This document shows positions 53,699 to 61,581 of a stretch of 64,000 nucleotides of DNA, piece by piece. The stretch lies in contig NZ_FMAT01000002.1 in assembly GCF_900094805.1 (NCBI RefSeq), positions 62,001-126,000 on the forward strand, read 5' to 3'. The position numbers and the translations under genes were made by a program. Below the pieces are notes generated by a model. That model was not told the origin of the DNA. It searched no databases and saw only the letters and a list, made by a program, of their open reading frames with translations. Origin of the DNA: Arthrobacter sp. NIO-1057 (GTDB taxonomy: Bacteria; Actinomycetota; Actinomycetes; Actinomycetales; Micrococcaceae). How positions within the stretch are numbered: position 1 is the stretch's first letter; every line of letters begins with the position of its first letter.

Positions 53699-54882
53699 TG
53701 GCTCAACGCACTTCGTCAGGCTTCGTGGCTCCGCTCTACGCAGCCGGGTTCACCACCGCATTCGGTGCCCACAGTATTGCCGCGGGTCTCGGCGCGGAGC
53801 AGTCTGCGCTGGGCGGAAGCCTACTTACCCTTGGCCTCCTACTCGCCGTCTATGACGTGGCCGAAGTAATCCTCAAACCAATCTTCGGAACCCTCAGCGA
53901 CCGGATTGGCGCGAAACCCGTGATTATCGGTGGTCTGCTCGCCTTCTGCCTGTTTTCCGCCGTCGGCATTTTCATGGCCACTCCCCTGGGGTTGGGTCTC
54001 GTCCGCTTGGGCCAAGGTGCGGCCGCCTCAGCATTTTCCCCAGCCTCGTCCGCGGCGGTGGCCCGGCTGGCCGGCTCCAAAAACACTGGTAAATTCTTCG
54101 GAAGCTATGGATCGTGGAAAACTTTGGGATATGTTCTGGGCCCGCTACTGGGTGCGGCCCTGATTTGGGCTGGCGGATTTGCGGCCCTCTTTGCCACCAT
54201 GAGCATTGTTTCGGCTGTCGCTGCCTTGTGGGTGGCGCGTGCAATGCCTCGCTTGCCGATCATGCCTAAGCAGCGTTATACGCTCAAAGACCTGGCGGCA
54301 CAAAGCACCCATCCATCTTTCTTGGTACCAACCCTTGCTCTGGCTTGCGCCACCGGCGCGCTGGGCACCGCCATTGGGTTCATCCCCTTGGTTGCCACCG
54401 ATATGCAATTGGACAGTTCGCAGGCCATGATCCTGGTTTCGGTCCTCGCCCTAGCTTCCGCGCTGATCCAGCCAAGGGTGGGAAAGCTGCGCGATCAAGG
54501 CAAGATATCAACTCGTCGGGGTATGTGCGTTGGCTTGCTAGCCTCCGCCTGTGGCCTGTTCGTGGTGGCACTATCCCCCGGTTTGCCGGTGCTGGTACTC
54601 GGCGCAATTCTCGTTGGTGTCGGCATCGGTATCACCACACCGCTGGGGTTTTCGCATTTGGCTTCTACTACCCCGCAAGAGCGCATGGGTCGAACCATGG
54701 GATCAGCGGAACTTGGCCGCGAAGCCGGTGATGCAGGTGGCCCGCTGCTGGTTGGTGCGGTGGCGACAGCCTTCGGTGTCGGCATGGGCTTGAGTGTCTT
54801 GGCTATAGTTTTGATTGTTGCGGCACTAATCAGTCTCATCTGGCTCAAGGCTCTGTCCTCGCAGCCCGTTGATAACGGCTAG
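53698..54882 (+). CDS. MFS transporter paired with ChrB-N protein
   Basis: A 394-residue transporter with 12 predicted helices and the MFS motif A FGTLSDRIGAKP between helices 2 and 3. It is coupled to the ChrB-N gene by a one-base overlap, so co-function in oxyanion or metal efflux is plausible. The ATG at 53698 gives a normal N-terminus. It is the last accessory gene before rpsO. Confidence 0.85.
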   Translation: MAQRTSSGFVAPLYAAGFTTAFGAHSIAAGLGAEQSALGGSLLTLGLLLAVYDVAEVILKPIFGTLSDRIGAKPVIIGGLLAFCLFSAVGIFMATPLGLGLVRLGQGAAASAFSPASSAAVARLAGSKNTGKFFGSYGSWKTLGYVLGPLLGAALIWAGGFAALFATMSIVSAVAALWVARAMPRLPIMPKQRYTLKDLAAQSTHPSFLVPTLALACATGALGTAIGFIPLVATDMQLDSSQAMILVSVLALASALIQPRVGKLRDQGKISTRRGMCVGLLASACGLFVVALSPGLPVLVLGAILVGVGIGITTPLGFSHLASTTPQERMGRTMGSAELGREAGDAGGPLLVGAVATAFGVGMGLSVLAIVLIVAALISLIWLKALSSQPVDNG

Positions 54883-54890
54883 GCCCTGAA

Positions 54891-54937
54891 CAGCATAAAA
54901 CCCCGGTTCCTATGAAGGGAACCGGGGTTTTATGCTG
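54891..54937. terminator. Bidirectional terminator
   Basis: A 20-bp stem with flanking A and T tracts between the convergent MFS (54882) and rpsO (54950) genes. Confidence 0.9.
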
Positions 54938-54949
54938 AACTGTCGGAGA

Positions 54950-55219
54950 CTACTTACGCAGGCCCAGGCGCTCGATCAGCGAACGGTAACGCTCGATGTC
55001 GGTGTTCTTCAGGTAGCCGAGCATACGACGACGACGACCAACCAGAGCCATCAGGCCACGTCGGGTGTGGTGATCGTGCTTGTGCATCTTCAGGTGCTCG
55101 GTCAGGTCCGAAATACGGCGGGACATGACGGCGATCTGAACCTCAGGCGAACCGGTGTCACCCTCGTGGGTAGCGTAAGCCTTGATGATTTCGTTCTTGA
55201 TAGTGGCATCCAATGCCAT
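54950..55219 (-). CDS. rpsO: 30S ribosomal protein S15
   Basis: An 89-residue 16S rRNA-binding protein with the canonical [14 protein letters not shown] and [25 protein letters not shown] segments. It lies downstream of ribF and a methyltransferase on the same strand. The strong terminator right behind it, and the absence of pnp there, break the usual rpsO-pnp pair. Confidence 0.98.
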   Translation of the reverse strand: MALDATIKNEIIKAYATHEGDTGSPEVQIAVMSRRISDLTEHLKMHKHDHHTRRGLMALVGRRRRMLGYLKNTDIERYRSLIERLGLRK

Positions 55220-55326
55220 AACAAACTCCTAGAGTTGGACCGCGTTCATAAGTCAGTGCAAACGCCGAAACGTCTACGGTAGATGCTCGCAACCGCGGAC
55301 TGCAGCGAGAACCATCGTCAATCATA

Positions 55327-56112
55327 TCACCGACGGGTACGTCGGCGGGACCTCCAGGCATGGGTGAGATAGGGCACCTGCACCTTTTCTGCCGGTGCGT
55401 GTCCAAGGTGCTCGGTCCAGTACCATTCCAGGTTCGCTTCAACTTTCGCCTGGGTCGTGGCTGTTGCCTTGCGGTAATAGCTGCGCGATTTTGTTAGATC
55501 AATGATTTCTTCAAAATCTAGAGGCATCGCCCAGTGCCAGATCCCGTGCTCAGGCTTGCTGAATTCTGGACCCAATGGCGGTTGCAGCTCGGGACGGTGC
55601 ACATCACCAGCATGCATGATGCGAGCCAGGCGGTGTACCCAGGCGATGGACACATCCAGTTGGTTCCATAACAGGGTGAGCCAGCCACGATCATGCAGTA
55701 AGCGGGCAGCTTCTGCACTGGCCTTGGGATGATCAACCCAATGCCAGGCTTGAGCGTAGGTCACCAGATCAAAACTATTTTCGATCAGGCCAGTAGCTTC
55801 GCCGGCCGCACAGACAGTTCGCACTTCTGGCAAACGCTTCGCGAGTACCGACAGCATGTCTTGCGAAGGGTCCACCGCCGTGACTTCCTGACACTGGGCA
55901 GCGAGTTGCTCAGTAAAAATTCCCGACCCACACCCAATATCTACGGCAGTTCCAGGTTCATGTTGCACCGTAAAATCCAGGGCCGCTTCGGGATAGGAAG
56001 GGCGAATCTTGTCATAGCTTTCGGCTCCCGACTGGAATGCGGAAGCCAACTCATCACGCCGTTGTGCGCTCACCACGAAGGCGCGCTGCGGTAGGGAAGG
56101 AATTTCTGCCAT
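55327..56112 (-). CDS. Class I SAM-dependent methyltransferase
   Basis: A 261-residue methyltransferase with SAM motif I AVDIGCGSGIFTE and the SYDKIRPSYPEAALDF start common to UbiE/YcgJ-like trans-aconitate-methyltransferase-type proteins. It follows ribF by 3 bp and precedes rpsO, so it seems part of that operon. Substrate unknown. Confidence 0.82.
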   Translation of the reverse strand: MAEIPSLPQRAFVVSAQRRDELASAFQSGAESYDKIRPSYPEAALDFTVQHEPGTAVDIGCGSGIFTEQLAAQCQEVTAVDPSQDMLSVLAKRLPEVRTVCAAGEATGLIENSFDLVTYAQAWHWVDHPKASAEAARLLHDRGWLTLLWNQLDVSIAWVHRLARIMHAGDVHRPELQPPLGPEFSKPEHGIWHWAMPLDFEEIIDLTKSRSYYRKATATTQAKVEANLEWYWTEHLGHAPAEKVQVPYLTHAWRSRRRTRR

Positions 56113-56115
56113 AAC

Positions 56116-57069
56116 TCAATGACGTTCAGAGGCTAAAACAGTGCGAGCCTGTTCTACGTCTTCTCTCATTTGTTCAATCAGCGCTTCGATCCCGCGGTAG
56201 GCAACCATGGGACGCAGGTGAGCGATGAACTCCACGACGATCTGCTGCCCGTACAGGTCAAAATCTTCCACGCCCTCGTCAGGGCGGTCGATGACGTGGG
56301 CCTCGACCACGCGTGACACCCCATCAAAGGTCGGGTTAGAACCCACGGAGATCGCTGCCGGCCACCGAACTTCAGCCTCGTCGATCACCCATCCGGCATA
56401 CACGCCATCGGCAGGAATGATGCCAGTGGCTTGAGGATCCAAATTGGCCGTAGGGAATCCCAATTCACGCCCGCGAGCATGCCCATGTACTACCTCGCCG
56501 CGCATCCGGTGCGGACGACCCAAAATCTGGGCAGCAGCCTCGACATTGCCGGCAGCAAGTTCTTCACGAACCCAGGTGGATGACAGACGGCGCTTATCTC
56601 CCACGTCTTGCACACCAATCACGTCAAAGTTGTACTTTTGTCCCAGCTCCTGCATGTAGCTGAAGTCGCCAGAATTATTCCGACCGAAACGTACGTCGTG
56701 ACCCACAACGACCGCTACCGCATGCAATTTCTCCACAATGACGGAGCGAACAAAATCTTCGGCACTTTGATCAGCAAAATCCAAGGTGTAGTGAATCATC
56801 AAGGTGGCGTCGAGACCAACACCAGCTAGGGTGTCGATTCGGTCGGCAAGTCCCATGATCAGTTCTGGGGCGTCATCCGGACGGTGCACCAAAGCCGGGT
56901 GCGGGTCAAAGGTGATGACCACGGATTGAGCAGAGCGCGCTTTAGCTTGCGTAACGGCGGCATCTAGCACTTCACAATGCCCTAAATGAACACCGTCAAA
57001 GTTGCCAATGGTCACGACAGTGGGAGCCATATCCGCGGGGACGGCATCCAAGCCCTTCCAATAGTGCAC
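56116..57069 (-). CDS. ribF: Bifunctional riboflavin kinase/FAD synthetase
   Basis: A 317-residue enzyme making FMN and then FAD. The N-terminal nucleotidyltransferase domain has TIGNFDGVHLGH (residues 21-32) and the family segment VVVGHDVRFGRNNSGD; the C-terminal flavokinase has GRELGFPTANL and GVYAG. Length and order match the family. It lies between the membrane-protein pair and the methyltransferase gene in the conserved truB-ribF-rpsO order. Confidence 0.96.
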   Translation of the reverse strand: MHYWKGLDAVPADMAPTVVTIGNFDGVHLGHCEVLDAAVTQAKARSAQSVVITFDPHPALVHRPDDAPELIMGLADRIDTLAGVGLDATLMIHYTLDFADQSAEDFVRSVIVEKLHAVAVVVGHDVRFGRNNSGDFSYMQELGQKYNFDVIGVQDVGDKRRLSSTWVREELAAGNVEAAAQILGRPHRMRGEVVHGHARGRELGFPTANLDPQATGIIPADGVYAGWVIDEAEVRWPAAISVGSNPTFDGVSRVVEAHVIDRPDEGVEDFDLYGQQIVVEFIAHLRPMVAYRGIEALIEQMREDVEQARTVLASERH

Positions 57070-57133
57070 TTTGCTCCTTCAAAAATTCTGCTGTGGCAAG
57101 TAGAAAACCCACCGAGGCAATTCTTACACGTCT

Positions 57134-57601
57134 TTAAGCGTGACGCTCACTGCGGTTACGGTAAAGCCACCACAAACCGATCAATGGCAGCACCAATGGA
57201 ATGTATCCGTAGCCTTCGCCAAAACCGCTCCATACCGAAGGGTGGGCAAAGATCTCCGGGTGTGTCAGGGACAAGATGCCCACAACAATCACGCCCACCA
57301 GCTCAATACTCACCGCCCACAACGACAACAACCAGGCCTTCGGCTTAGCCGAGGACAGTGAGAACGTCGCCAGAATATAGATCAAACCGGAGATCAAGGA
57401 GAGCGTGTAGGCCACTGGGGCTTCATCAAATTTGCTCAAGATCTGGTACACACCGCGCACCGTGGCGGCCAGAGCCAAGATGCCGTACACCGCGATGATC
57501 ACTCGACCAAGGCCAGTAGACCGGCTCGGCTTGGGTCCTTTGTCCTTCGAGCGTGCTTGAGCTGCCTGAAGGATCCGTGAGTTCTGTGGATTTTCGCCCA
57601 T
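57134..57601 (-). CDS. Small four-helix membrane protein
   Basis: A 155-residue protein with a basic cytoplasmic N-terminus and four transmembrane helices (about residues 30-50, 58-78, 85-108 and 125-145), ending in a basic YRNRSERHA tail. The ATG at 57601 gives a sensible topology; frame extensions upstream overlap the preceding gene. Function unknown; frequently found between truB and ribF in related genomes. Confidence 0.7.
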   Translation of the reverse strand: MGENPQNSRILQAAQARSKDKGPKPSRSTGLGRVIIAVYGILALAATVRGVYQILSKFDEAPVAYTLSLISGLIYILATFSLSSAKPKAWLLSLWAVSIELVGVIVVGILSLTHPEIFAHPSVWSGFGEGYGYIPLVLPLIGLWWLYRNRSERHA

Positions 57602-57612
57602 GGCTTTAACTC

Positions 57613-57975
57613 CTAGTGCCAGATCTGTTCCATGCGGAACAACATGATAAAGGTGACCAGCGCTGAAGCGGCCAGTACTGCATTGGACCAACGACTCTTT
57701 TCGCTGATCGCCCAGAAGAACGCTATCGGCGGCATGATCAATGCCGTAATAAGGTATCCCCAGAATTCCCATGGGTCCCCCTGTACCGAGTTCCCGGAAG
57801 CCTGCCGGATCGCTGCAGCAATACCGTAGACGACCAAGAAGGCTTCGGTGGCTGCGGCGCCAATCAGCGCCCAGTCATCTGGGTGCTTGCGAATGATGGT
57901 CGCGACGACGGCCACCAGAAAGGCCACAGCACAAATCACTGTGCCGGCAATAAAAAATCCGTTCAAGGCAAACAA
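57613..57975 (-). CDS. Small membrane protein
   Basis: A 120-residue protein with four hydrophobic helices and short polar loops. TTG at 57975 follows AAAGGA at 7-8-nt spacing. It sits 18 bp after truB and 11 bp before the next membrane protein gene, so the three are probably co-transcribed. Function unknown. Confidence 0.7.
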   Translation of the reverse strand: MFALNGFFIAGTVICAVAFLVAVVATIIRKHPDDWALIGAAATEAFLVVYGIAAAIRQASGNSVQGDPWEFWGYLITALIMPPIAFFWAISEKSRWSNAVLAASALVTFIMLFRMEQIWH

Positions 57976-57993
57976 CGCTGCGTCCTTTCGGGA

Positions 57994-58917
57994 TTACTTC
58001 GCGGTGAAGACAAGGGCGGTGCGAGCTTTGTCGCCCTTGTCTTCCAGCAAAGCAACCAGCACACCGTTGGGTGCGAATGCTGCCACGGTCTGCCCCGGTT
58101 CGATGTCCATGCTCAAGTGCGAAGCGGGAATTGTGCGACCGAAGGAAAGTTCAATGGCCTCATCAACGCTGACAGTTCGATTAGGGAACAGCGCCGCGGC
58201 GGCCTTCTCGATGGGCAACATGGTGAATTCTTCCGCCAGTTGCTCCAGCGTGCGGGTGAGATCAATCTTGTAGGGGCCGACCTCCGTGCGACGCAAGGCG
58301 GTCAGGTGGCCGCCGACGTCCAGAGCTTCGCCGAGGTCACGAGCCAAAGCACGGATATAGGTTCCCGAAGAACAAGAGACGGTGACATCAACGTCCAGAA
58401 TCTTGCCACCGTTTTCGCGGCGAGTTTCGTGAATATCAAAGCGAGAAATGGTGACCGGGCGGGACTTGAGTTCCACCTGTTCTCCGGCACGGACTCGCGC
58501 ATAGGAGCGCTTGCCGTCGACCTTGATCGCCGAGACCTGGCTGGGCACCTGTTCGATGTCTCCGCGGAGTTTGGCTACTTCACGCTCGATGTCTTCATCC
58601 GTGACAGCTGCGGCAATACGTTCCGAAATGATTTCACCTTCGGCATCATCGGTGACGGTGTTCTGCCCGAGACGAATTGTTGCGGTATAGGTCTTGTCAT
58701 GACCAACGATATAGGTGAGCAAGCGGGTTGCTTTGTTGACCCCGACAACTAATACTCCGGTTGCCATAGGGTCAAGGGTGCCAGCGTGGCCCACCTTGCG
58801 GGTGCCTGCCAGTCGGCGAATGCGCCCCACCACGTCATGGGAGGTCATTCCCTGATCTTTGTCGACTAGTACCAGGCCCGAGGCCTGCTCTTGCGTGTTC
58901 TGCCCGGCTTTACTCAC
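57994..58917 (-). CDS. truB: tRNA pseudouridine-55 synthase
   Basis: A 307-residue enzyme that makes pseudouridine 55 in the T-loop of tRNA. The TruB motif GLVLVDKDQGMTSHDVV is followed by KVGHAGTLDPMATGVLVVG with the catalytic Asp. The C-terminal domain has CSSGTYIRALARDLG. GTG at 58917 best fits the family start, although the GGAAGG before it is unusually close; far longer frames upstream would be noncanonical. Confidence 0.95.
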   Translation of the reverse strand: MSKAGQNTQEQASGLVLVDKDQGMTSHDVVGRIRRLAGTRKVGHAGTLDPMATGVLVVGVNKATRLLTYIVGHDKTYTATIRLGQNTVTDDAEGEIISERIAAAVTDEDIEREVAKLRGDIEQVPSQVSAIKVDGKRSYARVRAGEQVELKSRPVTISRFDIHETRRENGGKILDVDVTVSCSSGTYIRALARDLGEALDVGGHLTALRRTEVGPYKIDLTRTLEQLAEEFTMLPIEKAAAALFPNRTVSVDEAIELSFGRTIPASHLSMDIEPGQTVAAFAPNGVLVALLEDKGDKARTALVFTAK

Positions 58918-59030
58918 GCCTTCCAGTATATGGGCTGCGCAGAAAATTAGCCTGCCGCAGGTTCCAAGCGTGGCAGATCCCACGTACAGGCCAAGCCCCG
59001 TCCCGGCACTGCTCCCGGTTCCGTGATCGC

Positions 59031-59068
59031 GGCCTGCGACTGCCCCGGGAGCGTGGCAGTCGCAGGCC
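59031..59068. repeat. 14-bp inverted repeat upstream of the SigK module
   Basis: A perfect GC-rich stem (59031-59044 with 59055-59068) and 10-nt loop in the gap between truB and FAS1, before the FAS1 promoter. It could act as a terminator or insulator; no T-run is present. Confidence 0.55.
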
Positions 59069-59117
59069 CGCCAAGATGCCGCTTCGCGGCAGGCCTGGAA
59101 AAAATTCTGCTGGGTGT

Positions 59118-59145
59118 CCAATCCGTCGAGCTTTCGGCACCGAAT
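59118..59145 (+). promoter_or_regulatory. SigK-type promoter of the FAS1 gene
   Basis: CCAATC (59118-59123), 16-bp spacer, CCGAAT (59140-59145). Compare the mycobacterial SigK consensus CCATCC-N16-17-CCGAAT. Predicted start near 59152, about 70 bp before the FAS1 ATG. Confidence 0.7.
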
Positions 59146-59220
59146 GCTCCATGACAGCTTGCCCAGCACGGGCAGGACAGACACCGCCGGCACTAGCCAC
59201 GGCGAAGCAAGGAGAAAATC

Positions 59221-59883
59221 ATGAAGCGCACACTCAGCAAAGCCGCTGGAGCCTTCGGGCTCATCGCAGTCGCCGCCATGGGACTAAGCGCCTGCTCGAC
59301 CGGTTCGGAAACCATGGAATCGCCCACCGCATCTGCCTCGGAAAGCAGTTCAAGCATGGCCAGCGAGTCGGCGATGGATCCAGCCGGCAATCTCGTTGGC
59401 CCAGGCTGCGCCGCCTACGCCGAAGCGGTCCCGAGCGGTGCTGGCTCGGTCGCCGGCATGGCGCAGGATCCAGTTGCCGTCGCCGCCTCGAACAACCCGC
59501 TACTGACCACGCTGACCTCGGCAGTCTCCGGCGAGCTGAACCCCGACGTGGACCTGGTCGATACGCTCAACGGCGGCGAATTCACCGTCTTCGCACCGGT
59601 GGATGACGCCTTCGCCGCGATCCCGAAGGATGACTTGGCAGCAGTGGCCAAGGACGCCGACACCCTGACCAGCGTGCTGACCTACCATGTGGTGTCCGGC
59701 CAGATCGCACCGGCTGATCTTCCCGGAACTCATGAAACGGTCCAGGGAGAGGATCTGGAAGTCACCGGCAGCGGCGATGACCTGGAAGTCAACGGGGCCT
59801 CGGTCATCTGCGGTGGCGTGCAAACCGCCAACGCCACCGTGTACCTGGTGGACACCGTTCTGATGCCGCCGGCCAAGAAGTAG
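59221..59883 (+). CDS. Fasciclin (FAS1) domain lipoprotein
   Basis: A 220-residue surface lipoprotein: signal peptide with lipobox GLSAC (Cys25), a Ser/Glu-rich linker, and one FAS1 domain with [15 protein letters not shown] (H1) and a [11 protein letters not shown] (YH) box. It resembles the mycobacterial MPT70/MPT83 antigens, which are SigK targets. It is first in a module with sigK and rskA. GAGAAAATC-type spacing leaves AAGGAG before the ATG. Two mature-domain cysteines (PGCAAY, VICGGV) may pair. Role: adhesion or cell-envelope interaction. Confidence 0.9.
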   Translation: MKRTLSKAAGAFGLIAVAAMGLSACSTGSETMESPTASASESSSSMASESAMDPAGNLVGPGCAAYAEAVPSGAGSVAGMAQDPVAVAASNNPLLTTLTSAVSGELNPDVDLVDTLNGGEFTVFAPVDDAFAAIPKDDLAAVAKDADTLTSVLTYHVVSGQIAPADLPGTHETVQGEDLEVTGSGDDLEVNGASVICGGVQTANATVYLVDTVLMPPAKK

Positions 59884-59914
59884 CCCCGCCGAAATCATCA
59901 GAACCGCCGGCATG

Positions 59915-59950
59915 AAGGTGGTGCATGGACTACCCTCCAGGCACCACCTT
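59915..59950 (+). terminator. Terminator/attenuator between FAS1 and sigK
   Basis: A 10-bp outer stem (59915-59924 with 59941-59950) around an inner TGGA/TCCA pair, 32 bp after the FAS1 stop. Confidence 0.7.
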
Positions 59951-59970
59951 CGCCGGTGCTGCGGGACTCC

Positions 59971-59998
59971 GCCTCCCGCAGGCCAGTTATTCCCGAAA
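59971..59998 (+). promoter_or_regulatory. Candidate SigK-type promoter of sigK-rskA
   Basis: GCCTCC (59971-59976), 16-bp spacer, CCGAAA (59993-59998). The -35 matches the consensus at 4 of 6 positions. It lies between the FAS1 terminator and the sigK start. Confidence 0.45.
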
Positions 59999-60052
59999 GC
60001 CACGCCACCGCGGAGCGCAGCTGAGGCCCAAATGCATGAGACCCTAGGATTC

Positions 60053-60634
60053 ATGAGTTCCAATAGACTCGATGCCATGGAAGACGATTCCGTGCAAACA
60101 CCAGACGACCTGTTGCGACAGGTCGCACTGGGAGCCGAATCTGCCTTCGAATCGCTTTACGATGCCATGGCATCACGGGTCTTCGGCCTCGTGCTGCGGG
60201 TGCTTCGCGATCAAGCGCAGAGCGAAGAGGTCACCCAGGAGGTTTTCGTCGAAGCGTGGCAGCAGGCCAAGCGCTTCGATCCGTCCCGCGGAACCGCTGC
60301 ATCCTGGCTGCTGACCATAGCCCACCGCCGAGCCGTGGACCGGGTACGCTCCAGCCAAGCGAGCCAAGCCCGGGATATGCGCATTGGAATCAAGGAATTC
60401 CAGGACAGCTACGAAGACGTGGAAGAGAACGCCATCTTGCACGACGAGACCGTACGCGTTGCCCGGGCACTGCAACAGCTCAGCGCACCGCAACGCGAAG
60501 CCATACAACTGGCCTACTTCGGCGGATACACCCACCTGGAAGTCGCTGAGCTGCTGAAAGTACCGGTGGGAACCGCTAAAACGCGAATACGCGATGGCAT
60601 GGGCAAGCTTCGAGAACTGATGGGAGTGGCGTAA
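60053..60634 (+). CDS. sigK: ECF sigma factor, SigK type
   Basis: A 193-residue extracytoplasmic-function sigma factor. Region 2 reads YDAMASRVFGLVLRVLRDQAQSEEVTQEVFVEAWQQ with RGTAASWLLTIAHRRAVDRVR; region 4 has PQREAIQLAYFGGYTHLEVAELLKVPVGTAKTRIRDG. The ATG at 60053 follows TAGGA; an ATG at 60077 is possible. The stop overlaps the ATG of the anti-sigma gene. Linkage to a FAS1 lipoprotein and an RskA homologue matches the mycobacterial sigK locus. Confidence 0.92.
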   Translation: MSSNRLDAMEDDSVQTPDDLLRQVALGAESAFESLYDAMASRVFGLVLRVLRDQAQSEEVTQEVFVEAWQQAKRFDPSRGTAASWLLTIAHRRAVDRVRSSQASQARDMRIGIKEFQDSYEDVEENAILHDETVRVARALQQLSAPQREAIQLAYFGGYTHLEVAELLKVPVGTAKTRIRDGMGKLRELMGVA

Positions 60635-61458
60635 TGGAAAAGCATGAGAACGAGCGGACCGACAGCTTCGCCCTGGAAGCTCTGGGAGACGAGGACCGCG
60701 GCAAGCTCGCGCACCAGGACTCAGATGCCGCCCAGGCCCGCCACGAGCTGGATGCTTTGCAGGAAACTGCTGGACTGCTCGGCTTGGCAGCGCAGCCGGT
60801 TGCTCCCCCAGCACGGCTCAAGAACGATGTCATGGCAGCTATCCGCGCCACCGAGCAGCTGCCGCCCGTCCAGAACCAGGAGCCTGCCTCGGACAGCTCC
60901 CCTGCCAGTGGCTCGACGGCTGGTGCGGAACGTGAATCCGCTGCCCCGGCAACGCCCCCGGCGCCGCAGCCCGGGGCACCGCGTGGCACCCAGCGCTTCT
61001 TCGCCTTGGCCGCCGGCGTCCTGCTACTGGCAGCGGCGGCGTTGGGCGGCTTGGCCATCCAGCAGAATTCCGATCAGCGCGAGCTGGAAAGCAAAATGGC
61101 AGCCATGGCCGAACATCAGGAAGAGCTCGCCCGGATCCTGGGGGCTCCCGATGCCAAGTCCAAGACGCAGACCTTGGATGACGGGGCAACGATCACGCTG
61201 TCCTATTCCGCGGCCGAAGGACTGATGGCGGTTTCCACCTCGGGCATGCCGGAGCTGTCCAGCGACAAAGGGTACGAGCTGTGGCTGATTTCCGCCGACG
61301 GCGCAGTCCCGGCAGGAATGCTCACGGGCAGCGATGCCAACGGCATGATCATGGTTTCCGATCCGATGCAGGGGATCACTCATTTCGGGATCACCGTCGA
61401 GCCGGCCACCGGCTCCCCCGCCCCGACGACGGATCCCATCATGCTGCAGTCGCTATGA
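60634..61458 (+). CDS. rskA: Anti-sigma-K factor, RskA type
   Basis: A 274-residue single-pass membrane protein. The cytoplasmic N-terminus (1-70, with a DSFALEALGDEDRGKLAHQ anti-sigma start) would hold SigK; a Pro/Ala-rich linker leads to a helix at about 122-142 and an extracytoplasmic RskA domain ending FGITVEPATGSPAPT. In mycobacteria RskA is cut by regulated proteolysis to free SigK. It is coupled to sigK by a one-base overlap. Confidence 0.92.
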   Translation: MEKHENERTDSFALEALGDEDRGKLAHQDSDAAQARHELDALQETAGLLGLAAQPVAPPARLKNDVMAAIRATEQLPPVQNQEPASDSSPASGSTAGAERESAAPATPPAPQPGAPRGTQRFFALAAGVLLLAAAALGGLAIQQNSDQRELESKMAAMAEHQEELARILGAPDAKSKTQTLDDGATITLSYSAAEGLMAVSTSGMPELSSDKGYELWLISADGAVPAGMLTGSDANGMIMVSDPMQGITHFGITVEPATGSPAPTTDPIMLQSL

Positions 61459-61484
61459 GATCGCAGAAGATCTTGTAGCCGGTT

Positions 61485-61512
61485 CCAATCTGCTGTGCGT
61501 CCCGTTCCGAAA
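61485..61512 (+). promoter_or_regulatory. SigK-type promoter of the molybdoenzyme gene
   Basis: CCAATC (61485-61490), 16-bp spacer, CCGAAA (61507-61512): the -35 and spacing are identical to the FAS1 promoter. Predicted start near 61519. Confidence 0.65.
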
Positions 61513-61527
61513 ACACTGTGAGTGGTT

Positions 61528-61552
61528 GTTCCCCTGCATTAGGCAGGGGAAC
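61528..61552 (+). repeat. 10-bp hairpin in the molybdoenzyme leader
   Basis: A perfect 10-bp stem with a 5-nt loop between the SigK-type promoter and the start codon. It may be an mRNA stabiliser or attenuator, or the terminator of rskA. Confidence 0.5.
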
Positions 61553-61581
61553 ATGGAACGCAACGCATGAGGTGAGTGGCA

